Assembly: GCF_947179165.1 (NCBI RefSeq)
Contig: NC_077240.1
Span: 28,996,001-29,060,000 of the forward strand
Direction of reading: 5' to 3'
DNA length: 64,000 nucleotides
From: Solanum dulcamara
Lineage: Eukaryota > Streptophyta > Magnoliopsida > Solanales > Solanaceae
Shown here in pieces: positions 1 to 11,078 of the stretch (within the stretch, counting starts at the first letter, position 1; every line of letters starts with the position of its first letter). A model generated the notes under the pieces. The model was not told where the DNA came from and did no database searches. It saw only the letters and a list, made by a program, of their open reading frames with translations. Position numbers and translations under genes: made by a program.

Positions 1-516
1 ATTCATCCATCTAGTAGATTGTTTAGATATTTTATGGTCCTAATAGATGCATCATCTAGATGATCTCATGTGTGCCTCTTAGCGTATTACAATCTAGCGT
101 TTGTGAAGTTGTTAGCACAAATAATAAGATTAAGGGCGCAATTCCTAGATTATCCAATTAAGGTCATTCGCCTTGATAATGCTGAAGAATTTACATCCCA
201 AGCTTTTGATGATTTTTGCTTATCAATTGGAATAAAAATTGAACATTCTGTTGCTCATGTTCATACTCAAAATGGCCGTGTAGAGTCATTTATTAAGCGC
301 CCACAATTGATAGCAAGACCTCTACTAATGAAAATAAAATTTTCAATTACTGTTTGGGGTCATGTTATCTTACATGCAGCAACACTTATACATCTCAGAT
401 CGACACATTATAATAAATACTCTCCATCACAATTAGTATCTGGTCATGAGCCAAATATAGCCCATCTACGAATTTTTGATTGTGTAGTATATGTGCCTGT
501 GGCACCACCACAATGA
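1..516 (+). pseudogene. Copia integrase core fragment
   Basis: Open from about 70 to 513. The translation shows the D-N-x-E-E-F segment (LDNAEEFTSQAF), followed about 30 residues later by a degraded version of the usual QNG-VAER block (QNGRVESFIKR), then a region like the end of the core (SPSQLVSGHEPNIAHLRIFD). These are Asp and Glu regions of a DDE integrase. In the intact enzyme this joins the cDNA copy to host DNA. The zinc-binding N-terminus and first Asp are missing or off-window. The frame stops at 514-516 and does not join the next piece. Confidence 0.8.
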
Positions 517-760
517 AGGTTGGGCATCTATGTTGGGTTTGACTCACCCTCCATAATTTGATACCTTAAACCGTTGATTGGAGACTTATTCACTGCTCGA
601 TTTGTAGATTGTCGATTTGATGAAACAACTTTCCCGCCATTAAAGGGAGAGAAAAAGGATTGCGTGGAAAGTTTCATCACTATCTCATTTTGATCCACAT
701 AAACGCACATGCGAGTAGGAGGTCTAGAAGATCATCCACTTACAGAAAATAGCAAATTAA

Positions 761-1099
761 ATGCCAGATGCATTTACTGGTTCGAAATGGATAACTAAGT
801 CACATATCCCTGCAGTGAATGAGCATATCCGAATTGATGTCCCAAAAGGACCATCTACTAGTATCATAGCTTCTAAATCCCAAACACGCCTGAAGCGTGG
901 TAGACCATTGGGTTCAAAGGATAAAAATCCTAGAAAGAGAAGTGTGAGGAATAATAAAGATGATACTACACAAGAACCTTCTAAAGAAGGTCAAGATTTG
1001 AGTAATCTTGATATTCCTCAAGAAATCAGTAAACCCGAGACTCAAGTGAATGAAAAACTTTCAATAAGTTCTACCGATGATGAGATAAATTTACATTGA
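761..1099 (+). pseudogene. Copia pol linker between integrase and reverse transcriptase
   Basis: A 112-residue open stretch rich in Lys, Arg, Ser and Glu, carrying the basic block GRPLGSKDKNPRKR. Such low-complexity basic linkers sit between integrase and reverse transcriptase in many plant Copia elements. It has no enzymatic motif. Its place between the integrase fragment (ends 516) and the RT fragment (from about 1340) fits this reading. The stretch from 517 to 760 between the two is out of frame. Confidence 0.65.
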
Positions 1100-1339
1100 T
1101 CAAAAATTATGGTGGATAATATTTTTGCATATAATGTTGCACTTAACCTCATGCAAGATAGCGAAAGTCTTGAGCTTAAATCCGTCGAAGAATATCAATG
1201 TATATGTGATTGGCCAGAATGACAAAAGGAAATTCAATCAATATTAGAATCACTTGCTAAAGGTGAGGTTTTTGGACCTGTAGTCCAAACTCTGAAGTGG
1301 TAAAACCAGTTGGCTATAAATGAGTTTTTCTGTGAAAAC

Positions 1340-2200
1340 AAAATGAGAGAAATGAAATTGTAAGATACAAGGCACGCCTTGTTGCACAAGAATTCTCTCA
1401 AAGACCTGGAGTCAACTATGAAGAAATATATTCACCTGTTATGGATGTAATGACTTTTCGATATCTTATCAGTTTAGCTGTATATAAAAATCTTGAAATA
1501 CATCTAATGGATATAGTTACAGCTTACCTTGATGGTTCACTTGATAATGAAATTTACATGAAAACCCCAAAAGGTTTAAAATTGCCTGAAACATGTAATA
1601 AGTCTCGGGAGATGTACTCAATGAAATTGCAAAGATCATTATATGGTCTAAAACAATCAGGGCGTATGTGGTATAATCGTCACAGTGAGTACTTAATAAA
1701 TGAAAGTTATACAAATGATGTTATTTGTCCACATGTTTTTATTAAGATAACGGAATTAGAGTTTGTTATCATCGCCATTTATGTTATTGACATAAATCTC
1801 ATTGGAACCCCTGAAGAGGTCCAAAAGGCGATTGAATATCTGAAGAAAGAATTTGAGATGAAAGACCTTGGAAAGATAAAACTTTGTCTAGGTCTGCAAT
1901 TGAATATTTAGTAGATGGGGTTTTTGTCCACCAATCTGTCTGCACTGAGAAAATCATAAAATGATTTTACATGGACAAAGCACATCTATTAAATACTTCA
2001 ATGGTTGTTACATCACTTGAAGTGGAAAAAGATCCATTTCGACCTCCAGAAGAGGATGAAGAACTTCTTGGTCCTGAAGTACTATATCTCAATGCTATTG
2101 GTGCACTTATGTACCTTGCTAACGCAACCAGGCCTGATATAACATTTTCTGTTAATTTGCTAGCAAGATATAGTTCATCCCCAACGCGAAGGCATTAGAA
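1340..2200 (+). pseudogene. Copia reverse transcriptase fragments
   Basis: From about 1340 the text resembles the RT start (R-Y-K-A-R-L-V-A segment at 1360-1385). The longest open part is 1441-1911, with recognisable MDIVTAYLDGSLDNEIYMK, RSLYGLKQSGRMWY and EMKDLGKIK blocks. The catalytic Y-V-D-D site is degraded to YVIDINLIG (about 1780-1803), so the second catalytic aspartate pair is lost. A further piece at 1971-2198 carries ALMYLANATRPDITFSVNLL, the region just before RNase H. A frameshift and stop near 1911 separate the two. Confidence 0.85.
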
Positions 2201-2727
2201 CGATATCAAACATATTTTGTGCAGACCTTATTGGTTATGCAGATGTAAGTTATTTATCAGACCCACATAAAGCTCAATCTCAAACAGGTTATCTATTTAC
2301 ACACAGATGAACTGCTATATCATGACGATCTCCAAAGCAGTCTATTGTTGCTACTTCTTCAAATCATGCTGAAATAATAGTAATTCATGAAGCAAGTAGA
2401 GAATGTGTGTGGTTGAGATCAATGATACAGTTCATCAAAGAAAGATGTGGCTTGAAAAATGATGTCAAAGTACCCACAGTTATATTCGAAGATAATGTTG
2501 CGTGTATAGTTCAATTGAAATGTGGCTTCATAAAAGGAGACAGAACAAAATATATTTGACCAAAATTATTCTTCACACATGATCTTCAGAAGAATGGTGA
2601 TATTGATGTACAACAAGTTTGTTCAAGTGATAATCTTGCAGATTTATTCAAAAAGGCATTACCAACATCAATTTTTGAGAAGATAAGATATATGATTGAA
2701 ATGCGTCGTCTCCAAAATATCAAATGA
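2200..2727 (+). pseudogene. Copia RNase H fragment
   Basis: No long open frame, but the three-frame reading gives familiar blocks: a degraded G-Y-A-D segment (2233-2260), S-Q-T-G-Y-L-F (2278-2300), H-A-E-I-I near 2366 where A-E-Y or A-E-I is usual, and a C-terminal L-A-D-L-F-K-K-A-L-P segment (2635-2665). Stops interrupt it at several points, for example about 2309 and 2558. The coding similarity ends at a TGA near 2725. In live elements this domain removes RNA from RNA-DNA hybrids. Confidence 0.75.
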
Positions 2728-3003
2728 AGTTTTCATCAGGGGGTAAAATATGCGCTGTACTCTTTTTTCCTTAACCACGGTTTTGTCCCACTGAATTTTC
2801 ACGGTAGGATTTTTAATGAGGCAGCACTCAAGCCGTATTACTAGATGTGTCTACTCTTTTTTCTTCACTAGGATTTTCATACTGAATTTTTTCTAGTAAG
2901 ATTTTAACGAGGCACAATATTTACGAATGTTCCCGATAACTATGTATATTATTTCTTGTAAAGTTTTTTTGAGTCACATTTCACGTGAACATCCAAGGAG
3001 GAA

Positions 3004-3207
3004 TGTTAGAGAATTAGTGATTGTCCACTTTATACTAGTGGATGCTTTTTGTGTGGGGCCCACTTAAAGTGGGCAAGTTGCCAACTATATTTTTTCTCTC
3101 CTTCTGACTATAAATTGCCAGATTTTGACAATAAAATTAAATACATAGAGTTATCTTCTCTCATGATTTCTATCTCTTATTAAATTGTGATTTTAGTTCA
3201 GAACACA
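3004..3207 (+). repeat. 3' LTR of the decayed Copia element
   Basis: A purine tract (AAGGAGGAA, 2995-3003) is followed by TGTTAGAGAATTAG, a typical LTR start. The segment holds a TATA-like stretch (TATAAATTG, about 3110), an AATAAA signal near 3131 and ends with ACA. The exact 3' end is uncertain by a few bases because the 5' LTR is outside the window. Short LTRs of about 200 bp are normal for some Copia families. Confidence 0.6.
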
Positions 3208-4756
3208 TAAGAATTTTTTGTTTATTATATTTGACATGGGACAACACAATAATTGTTGTCTACTTGTTTCTCCATTAATAGTATTGTGGGTGCACTGAAA
3301 ATGTGAGGTGGACTTTCTTAAAAAAGTTAGTGAAGGGTAAATCAGAAATTGAACCAACACTTGCACTTATCTGAATCATTATCAACACATGTAATATTTG
3401 TTTAATGTTAGAATTTTTTGCAAACATCTCTCGACACTGCTATTTGGCCATTAATCATGGTATCATATGTCATATTCTACATCTTCAAGCCTTGACAGAA
3501 ATCTTTGAGATTCTTTGGAAATCTGAAAGTTTCGAGGAATTGAGGACAATTTTCACACGAGGACAGTGTTTGCTAGTACATGGCAGTGAAGCAAATACTC
3601 TGAGCTCTATAGGCAAACCAATCAGCTGATATGATTATAGACTGACCAATATCAAGTTCTAAAAGGCTTATAGAACTTTCATCATTTCTAAGCACTTTTG
3701 CATAAAATCTTCATAAATATAAAAAAATTTAATTTCTACAATATGTGCATATACTTTTTCCACAATCAACGAAGAATCAAAACAAATGCAGTGCTTATGT
3801 TAAAGGGTGGTCGCTGACTTGATAGATGAGCACAAAAAATTCCATTAGAGACATATTCATAAATGAGAAAAATCTGGGGACAATTGAATCATCTGGTGCT
3901 CCACCATCAATGTAGTGATCTAGAAGGCTATCTTCTGTACAAATTTAATGACCTTACAGTAATATAAGCTCCATTATCTAATCTGAAATAGAGATATATT
4001 TTGAGTGAGCAAGTCTACAACAAACAAGTGGGAGAGGCTGGATTCGAACCTACTAGGCAACAAGTAAGTGGACCGCAGTTTGGCTGACCCTCTTCTTTCC
4101 ATTCGGGTTGAGTTCGTTTACACAGTATGAGAAAGACAATTATAAAGAATGGGACTTTCTTTTCGAAAGTTGTTACTTTTAAGCTGTCTTTTCGCCTGAG
4201 GCTTTCTATTTCTCAATCTTTCTGACTTGCTCCTACGAAACCAAGGTCGAAAAGATTGAAAAAATCAGGCATTCACAACCACTTTGCTTTTTATGAAGTC
4301 GCACCGGGAGCTAGTGCTTGCTATCTAAGAATTGCTCCATGGATCTCATCGAAAATGTGTGCAGTAATCAAAATTGGAAGAAATTTAAGACTCTTCTAGA
4401 GAAGAGAATTGATAACTAAAATAATTGTCTTTTTTGAAGCAGACAGAATAAGGCTAACACCTGTTTATGTCAATCAAACTTGCACTGCATAGGCCTTCAA
4501 AGCATGAGACTCTCTAGTTTTGCCTTTAAGGGCATTTTATATAATTCTATGAACTGTCATGTGTTCTTTTCTTCCTTTTAGATGTTTCCCTTCATTTTAT
4601 TTTCATCGACCAAGATCTAAAGGCTTATAAAAAATTGCTTCATTTCTAAGCACTTTTGCATAAAAAATCTTCATATATAACAAAATTTAATGGTACAATA
4701 CATCAGAACCAATATGTGAAACAATGTTGGAGCCATTTTCTGAAGTGGAGGGCAAT
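3208..4756. other. Intergenic DNA with old fragments
   Basis: No supported gene. Three weak traces are present. First, on the - strand around 3840-3870 the translation reads IYEYVSNG, like the hinge of a receptor-like protein kinase, with stops close by. Second, 3648-3745 and 4611-4700 are diverged copies of each other, sharing a run around TTTCTAAGCACTTTTGCATA. Third, 4025-4330 looks organelle-like and includes a segment resembling the T-loop and acceptor end of a tRNA (- strand, about 4028-4052). None is strong enough for a gene call. Confidence 0.4.
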
Positions 4757-4761
4757 GTTTC

Positions 4762-5058
4762 TGAGCTTATTTGTGCTCTTCTTGCAGTTCAGAAATGGAG
4801 AAACAATGGAGATGAAGAAGAGGAGAAGAAGAGGAGAAGAAAAGAAGAGAGAAGATTTATTTTTGGGGCTCAACAGTGAAATGCCCTAACTTGTGTATCT
4901 GTACATAGTTGCCCTTATACATATAGAGAATTATCCTATCTTAACTAACTAACTAATTGGTTAGTTAGTTCTAACTGTGTATTAGGCAAAATGACTATAC
5001 TGCCCTTAATTCTAACTAATTTCCTAAATCCTTTAACAACCTTCTTTACATCTCAACA
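4762..5058 (-). repeat. 3' LTR of the complete Copia element
   Basis: 297 bp, beginning TGTTGAGATGTAAAG on the - strand. Aligned by eye to the other LTR it differs by two substitutions and two length changes (11 bp in a GA-rich tract and 26 bp in an AACT/AGTT repeat). The near identity means a recent insertion. Confidence 0.95.
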
Positions 5059-5582
5059 CTCCCCTTCAAGCTAGGAGGTGTAAAAATATTCAAGACTCCT
5101 AGCTTGGATAGAAGGTGCTCATGTTGAGCTCTGGGCAGTCCCTTTGTCAGTATATCAGCTGGTTGTTCTTGGGTTGATAGGTAGTCAACTTTGATCATGC
5201 CTTGTTGTAATCTTTCTCTGATGAAATGACAATCTATCTCTATGTGTTTTGTTCTTTCGTGATAAACTGGATTGGCTGCAATTTGAATGGCAGCTTTGCT
5301 ATCACTATAAATCTGTGCTGGAACCTTCATATCAGCCTTAACTTCCTTCAACATTCCCAGCAGCCACACAAGTTCTGCAACAGTAGAAGCCATGCTTCTA
5401 TATTCAGCCTCAGCTGAACTTCTAGACACTGTGGTTTGCTTCTTGGCTTTCCAAGATATTAGTGATTTTCCCATTTTAATTAAGTAGCCTGTGACTGATT
5501 TTCTGGTGAGTGCACATGCTGCCCAATCTGCATCAAAAAAAGCTGTAATTTGGTTATCTGACTTACTGGATAGCAGAATGCC
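5046..5582 (-). pseudogene. Copia RNase H part of the polyprotein
   Basis: Continues in the same frame as RT after the TAA at 5583. It reads through FDADWAACALTRKSVTGYL and SRSSAEAEYRSMA, then KHIEIDCHFIRERL and the C-terminal PADILTKGLPRAQHEHL. The terminal stop at 5046 is the natural end of the polyprotein and lies 12 bp before the end of the LTR, so the last codons overlap the LTR and the purine tract. No frameshift is seen. Confidence 0.9.
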
Positions 5583-6761
5583 TTATCCAGGTTGTCTCTT
5601 CAAATACTTGACTACTCTTAGGGCTGCCTCCATGTGGGACTTCTTTGGCTGGTTCAAGAACTGGCTTAATGTTTGAGTTCTGAATGCTATATCTGGCCTT
5701 GTCATATTGAGGTACAGCAGTTTACCTATGAGTTTTTGATAAGCTGTCTGATCTATTAGAGGATCATGTGGCTCCTCTTGTTTTTGGTTCACATGGTCAT
5801 CATAGAGTTTTGATGTGAGCTTGATGTTGGCATCTATTGGTGTTGCTACTGGCTTAACTGCAGTCATCCCTACTTCTGCTATCAGATCAAGAGTGTACTT
5901 CCTCTGATGCATGAGTATTCCTGCTGTGGACCTTGAAAATTCAATCCCCAGAAAGTATTTGAGCTCCCCTAAGTCCTTCATCTTGAATGCACTTTGTAGA
6001 GCTTTCTTTGTCTCTTCTATCAACTTTAAGCTGCTGCCAGTGACTAACATGTCATCTACATATACAAGCACAATAATAATACCTTTTGCTGACTTGTTGA
6101 TGAATAGGGAGTAATCATGTTGGCTTTGTTTGAATTTGAGAGAAATCAGGCCCTCAGTAAGTTTGTGGTTCCACTGCCTTGGAGCTTGTTTGAGTCCATA
6201 GAGGGACTTTGTTAGTCTACATACCTTCTCCCCTTGACTTACAAAGCCTTGAGGTAGCTGCATATATATTTCATCCTCTAGGTCTCCATGTAAAAATGCA
6301 TTGAAGACATCCATTTGATGGATGTGCCACTGCTTTGAAGCTGCCATGGCAAGGACAGCCCTGACAGTCACCATCTTCACAACAGGAGAGAAGGTTTCTG
6401 TGTAATCAATCCCTTCTTGTTGGCTGTATCCTTTAGCTACTAGTCTGGCTTTGAACCTCTCTATTTCACCTGTGGATTTGTATTTAACCTTGTAGATCCA
6501 TCTGCAACCAATAGGTTTCTTCCCTACAGGTAAGGAAGTAACCTCCCAAGTGTTGTTGCTTTCTAAGGCTTGGATCTCTGTCTGCATAGCTTCAACCCAT
6601 CTTGGGTCTTTGACTGCTTCAGCATAGCTGGTAGGTTCTATCACAATGGATGTAGCAGCAATAAAACACTGATGAGAAGGAGAAAGATGAGAGTAGCTTA
6701 CATAGTTAGATAGAGGATATGGAATATCCTGGTGAGCATTCAGAGAGACAAAATCCTTCAG
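5583..6761 (-). pseudogene. Copia reverse transcriptase part of the polyprotein
   Basis: Still in the gag frame. It shows RWIYKVKYKSTGEIERFKAR, QMDVFNAFLHGDLEDEIYM, SLYGLKQAPRQW and the intact catalytic site YVDDMLVTGSS (about 6045-6070), then MKDLGELKYFLGIEF. The domain is complete for a Copia RT. The frame ends at TAA 5583-5585 in a context (RQPG-stop-GILL) where Gln is usual, suggesting CAA to TAA. All catalytic aspartates are present. Confidence 0.93.
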
Positions 6762-8036
6762 CTATATGGGAGGATGTTTAGACCTGGCAGATCTTCTGGT
6801 AAGAGGTTGCCCAGACATACCAGGACCACTTGCATCAGTGTGGGGTTGAGTTGACACACATTCTTGCTCAGCAGCCTCTGGATGGCTATATGCAGCCTTA
6901 TCTGGTATTACAGATGGAGCAGGACCTGAGCTTATGGATGGGGATAGTTGAAGCTGTGGAGCTGTTTCAGCAAGACCTTGTAGATTATCTACAAACAACT
7001 GATGTGCTGTAGAGTGATCATCCTTAGAAAAAGGAAATATGGCTTCTCTAAAGTGAACATCCCTGCTGACAAAGAATGTGTTATTTTGCAAGTCAAACAA
7101 AATATAGCCTTTCTGTACTTCAGAGTAGCCCATGTGCACAACTAACTTTGATCTTGGCATGAGTTTATCATGTTCAATGAGATTCTTGGCTAAGGCTAAA
7201 CAACCAATGGTTCTCAAATGAGCCAAACCAAGTTTTCTGCCATATACTCTTTGATAGGGAGATTGGAACTCAAGTACACTACTAGGAAGTCTATTGATCA
7301 GGTAAACAACAGCTAGTACACAATGGCCCCAAAATTTGATAGGTATTTTTGCTTGAAATCTGATGGCTCTGGCCACTTCTAGTAGGTGTCTGTGCTTCCT
7401 CTCAGCCACCCTATTTTGTTGAGGAGTGTATGGACAGGATCTTTGATGTATGATGCCCAGTGATTTGAACATATTATCACATACTGAGTTCACAAACTCA
7501 GTACCATTATCAGACCTTAAGACCTTGATCACCTTGCCAAACTGATTTTGAGTATACTGCAAGAAAAGTTTAAGAGACACACACACATCTGATTTGTGTT
7601 TAAGTAAGAATACCCAAGTCATTCTTGAAAAATCATCAACTATTGTAAGGAAATACTTGTTGCCATCAAATGTAGCAGTATTATAAGGTCCCCAAACATC
7701 AACATGTACCAGATCAAAGCAACTACTGCTTTTGATGATACTAGAAGGAAATAGAGGTCTAGTTTGTTTTGCAAATGGACATACTAAGCATTCAGACACC
7801 TTACACATACTAACTTTATTCATAGTGAACATCTTAGCTAGTACAGCTGAAGACACATGTCCTAGCCTTTTATGCCATAGTTCCATATCTATTTCCTTGT
7901 TTGTTGAATATGCAGCATCAACAGAGTTTGCAGACTCCTTGGGATTACTTGCATCACCTTGAGTTAATTGGCTCCATAGCAGATATAGGCCCCCTTCTTC
8001 TTTACCAACTTCCTTCACCTTCCTAGTGTAGAGTTC
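6762..8036 (-). pseudogene. Copia integrase part of the polyprotein
   Basis: Same frame as gag-protease, separated only by the TAG at 8037. The HHCC zinc domain (WHKRLGHVS, then CLVCPFAKQTR) is followed by the DDE core: DLVHVDVWGPY for the first Asp, RSDNGTEF for the second, and CPYTPQQNRVAERKHR with the catalytic Glu. The usual Gly after QQN is missing. The frame ends at TAG 6762-6764, at a place (PPI-stop-LKDF) where related proteins commonly have Trp, so TGG to TAG is likely. Confidence 0.92.
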
Positions 8037-9525
8037 CTAGAAAACATAGAAGTCAGGGAAGAAGGAGACAGAGCAGCCTAATTCCTTGGTTATCTTGCTG
8101 ACATACATCAAGTTATACTTGAACTCTGGAATATGAAACACATTAGTAATCATACTTCTAGATGGTAGGCTACAAGAACCAATATGAGTTACTTTAGTGG
8201 TACCACCATTTGGTAGACACACATCCTTAGGAGTGTTAAGTTGAAGTACAGACTCCTTTAGTAGCATCTCCAGTTTAGACACCATATGGTTTGTTGCACC
8301 TGTATCCACAATCCACACTTCACTTTTTTCAGTTACAAATAGGGCCTTACCTGCATTATTTGCCTTATTGCAATCAGGTGCATTGGCCCTTGAACCAGAC
8401 TGTTGATTCATCATCATAAGAATTTGTTCATATTGATCTTTTGTAAATGTACAGCCTTGGAGTAGTTGTTTGACCTCTCTCTCAGCTGCCTTGTTTGAAG
8501 TAGAAATTGGTGATTTGTCTGTAGGATTCTGCACTGTGCTATTTCTGCTCCACAATGCTTCATTAGTTACATTTGTGTTCAAGCCATAGGAGAAGTTAGC
8601 CTGACTTGACTGGTGATTCATATTGCAATTGGTATCTACATGAACCATGTTTGCACTCTGAAACTTCTTTTTGGACTTGAAATCTAGGGGGTACCCCACC
8701 ACCTTGTAGCAGGTCTCTTTTGTGTGGCCCCTACACTTACAAAAATCACAGATTAATGATGTATTTTTCTTGAACCTATTGTTAAAACCTGAACTGTTGC
8801 CAACTCTGGAGTACATAGCTACTGAATCAGAAGATGATGCATACAACCCCAAATTGTTGATTCCTGTAACTACAACCTTTTGACTCTCATCTCCTACTAT
8901 CATAGCATACGCTTGATTGACAGTAGGTAAGGGATCTATCATGAGAATCTGACTCCTCGCTTGATGATATGTGTCATTCAGCCCCATTAGAAACTGATAC
9001 AACTTTTGTCTATTCATATGCGCTACAAAACCTCTGGATTTCTCACAATTGAAGCAAGGCGAGGGCACTAACACTTCAAACTCATCCCACAATGCTTTCC
9101 GCCTTATATAATAAGCTGATACAGAAGTTGTTCCTTGTTGCAATGTAGCTATTTCTTTGTGTAGGCTATAAGTTCTTGATCCATCAACTCTGTCGAACCT
9201 CTCCTGCAGATCAGTCCACACATTTGAAGCATTTGACGCAAATGCGATTCCACTCAACAAACTCTTCGAGACTGAATTCATAAGCCATGACAACACAATT
9301 GCATTTGCTCTTTCCCATTGGCCCCACAGTTCTTCAACATACATTTCTTTTCTACACGTTCCATCCACAAGCCCTAACTTGTTTCTACCTAACAGTGCTA
9401 ATTTGATCGATCGATTCCACAGGGTGTAGTTTTCAACACCTTGTAACTGAAACGATATAATACTTATACCACTCACATCCGTGGGACTAAGAAGAGAGGA
9501 TGATTATAGTCGATACCTTGTCCAT
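8037..9525 (-). pseudogene. Copia gag and protease part of the polyprotein
   Basis: Open without interruption from 9476 to a TAG at 8037-8039, about 479 residues. A gag domain occupies the first 200 residues. A CCHC zinc knuckle (CDFCKCRGHTKETC) lies near residue 243, and the aspartic protease motif VDTGATNH near residue 389. The open frame begins at GTG 9476, which is not a plausible start. An ATG at 9525 (MDKVST) lies in another frame, so the natural start was probably there and a 1-base change between 9525 and 9476 broke it. The TAG at 8037 falls where related proteins continue into integrase. Confidence 0.9.
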
Positions 9526-9772
9526 TGTTACCTGCTGAGTTTGCTGAACTTGGTATACCCACTCGTTGCGCTGAATCTACAGCTTCACCTATCATTTCTT
9601 CAACCTTTTTGAGCTCTTTGTTGCAGAAGTCAGTGTTTGTTGCAGATTTAGCTTCGACGGAGCTTAGATCTACAATCTACGAGCTAATCACTTTGATCGA
9701 TTCTTTGACTCTGACCTTCGAGTCTTTGAATCAGCTATGTGCACTTGTTACAGAGATCATGCTCTGATGCCA

Positions 9773-10032
9773 TGAGCTTATTTGAGCTCTTCTTGCAGTT
9801 CAGAAATGGAGAAACAATGGAGATGAAGAAGAGGAGAAGAAGAGAAGAGAGAAGATTTATTTTTGGGGCTCAACAGTGAAATGCCCTAACTTGTGTATCT
9901 GTACATAGTTGCCCTTATACATATAGAGAATTATCCTATCTTAACTAACTGTGTATTAGGCAAAATGACTATACTGCCCTTACTTCTAACTAATTTCCTA
10001 AATCCTTTAACAACCTTCTTTACATCTCAACA
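9773..10032 (-). repeat. 5' LTR of the complete Copia element
   Basis: 260 bp, the upstream LTR in the element's own direction. It would carry the promoter for the - strand transcript. It is followed at once by the initiator tRNA-Met primer-binding site (9761-9772). Confidence 0.95.
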
Positions 10033-10037
10033 GTTTC

Positions 10038-10870
10038 TATATAGGGCATTTTCTCAAACACTTCATGGACATTTAAAAAAATCATATCATGTTGATTTTC
10101 CTTTTCTCAGAATAAACATCCAGAGAGCAAGCAAGTGCTTCAAGAAAAAGAGGAAGTAAGAAAATCAAACAAGCTTGAAGCAACAGAACAATAGATTTAA
10201 AAGATAGAAAAGAAACACAAGGATTTACGCAAAGGTTTTCAAATTCCGCTCTTGTCAGGATTAATGGCGGTTTTAGGATACGCCTTCTTGATATCTTTTC
10301 GATTGTAGTCTTCGAATTTGTAGGTTTAGATGATGCATTCTACTTTCAACAATAATGGGTTCAGCAGTACTGATAGTGGTATGTGTGGGTTGTGAAGAAT
10401 GGAGTGAATAAGAAGAGTAAAAGTTAAGGTTTATTAGGAGAATGAAGAGCAACAGACGCCAAAGGCCGCGAATGAAGAGGAAGTGATGCAAGGTCGTGAC
10501 TGTTCTCTTCTTTTTTTGTGTGTTTTATCTAAGATCAAAAAATTCAGAAAAAAGATATATATAAATACCCCGCCATTCCAAATATATATATATATATATA
10601 AAAGATAACAAATTAAAGTTCATCTTTTTCTTTGTAGAGCATATTCGTTTTATATGATTATTGTAAAAAAAAAAATTCAGTTGACAAGTCTTTTTTCTTC
10701 TATACTCGTATATCATAATTCTATCTCATAATACCTTTTTAATCTATATTTATTTAGATTTCACTAGGTCCGTCTTTATCAAAATTAAATTTACCATAGG
10801 TAAATATTTTCTTTATTAAATTGTGTTGATCGGTTATCATCAAAACATATATGAAACCAGAATGATAGAT
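10038..10870. other. Upstream DNA between Copia element and PPDK promoter
   Basis: No supported gene. It holds a TA microsatellite (about 10579-10600), a short A-run (about 10666) and AT-rich text. A - strand open stretch (10273-10491) translates to a hydrophobic, signal-peptide-like segment but has no ATG and is preceded by an in-frame stop. No chloroplast transit-peptide exon was recognised here. Confidence 0.5.
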
Positions 10871-10872
10871 TA

Positions 10873-11078
10873 CACGTGCTTTTCAACAAAATGATAGTTT
10901 ACAAGTGTTCTGCTGAATTAATTATTCTGTAAACTAAATCTTGACACGTAGATATGCTACTGACACGTGTTGCCTATATAAGAAGTTTATTATTTCAATC
11001 ATTTCTCTGTCAATTGTTGTTCAAGAATTCTCTTTGAATTCTATCAGAAAGATAAGTGCTTTTCGTTCGTAAATAATC
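10873..11078 (+). promoter_or_regulatory. Promoter of the cytosolic PPDK transcript
   Basis: Two perfect CACGTG boxes (10873-10878 and 10964-10969) and a related ACACGTAG (10944-10951) precede a TATA box, TATATAAG, at 10975-10982. The ATG is at 11079, so the leader would be about 70 nt. CACGTG is bound by bZIP and bHLH factors, and an ACGTG core also fits abscisic-acid responsive elements. Stress and senescence induction of cytosolic PPDK is established in other plants; here it is only inferred from these boxes. Confidence 0.75.

Larger units (their letters stand above)
1..3207 (+). mobile_element. Decayed Copia LTR retrotransposon, 5' part outside window
   Basis: Pieces of a Copia polyprotein lie in the usual Copia order: integrase core, linker, reverse transcriptase, RNase H, then a 3' LTR. 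They are spread over different frames with several stops, so the element cannot code for a working polyprotein. The 5' LTR, gag, protease and the start of integrase lie before base 1, so target duplications cannot be checked. Between the RNase H end (about 2727) and the LTR (3004) is a non-coding stretch with two related tracts around 2756 and 2850, of the kind seen downstream of pol in some plant Copia lineages. I do not assign a lineage. Confidence 0.9.
4757..10037 (-). mobile_element. Complete Copia LTR retrotransposon with perfect target duplication
   Basis: The element proper is 4762-10032, 5,271 bp, coding on the - strand. Both ends are bordered by GTTTC (4757-4761 and 10033-10037), an exact 5-bp target duplication. 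The LTRs are 4762-5058 and 9773-10032. The primer-binding site, reading TGGCATCAGAGC on the - strand (9761-9772), matches initiator tRNA-Met. The purine tract GAAGGGGAG (- strand, 5059-5067) abuts the 3' LTR. One frame encodes gag, protease, integrase, RT and RNase H over about 1,476 codons, broken by three stop codons. Confidence 0.97.

Noticed and set aside
3405..3629. 74-residue + strand open frame in the intergenic region
   Set aside because: No family resemblance. The - strand kinase-like trace nearby is also too short and interrupted for a call.
4028..4098. A complete tRNA gene
   Set aside because: Only the 3' half resembles a tRNA. I could not fold an acceptor stem or anticodon arm.
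9525..9767. 80-residue + strand open frame
   Set aside because: It is antisense to the untranslated leader of the young Copia element, next to its primer-binding site.
10273..10491. Open - strand stretch with a hydrophobic, signal-peptide-like N-terminus, possibly a small secreted peptide gene divergent from PPDK
   Set aside because: It begins at TTG with no ATG, an in-frame TAA lies shortly upstream, and the C-terminus fits no peptide family I know.
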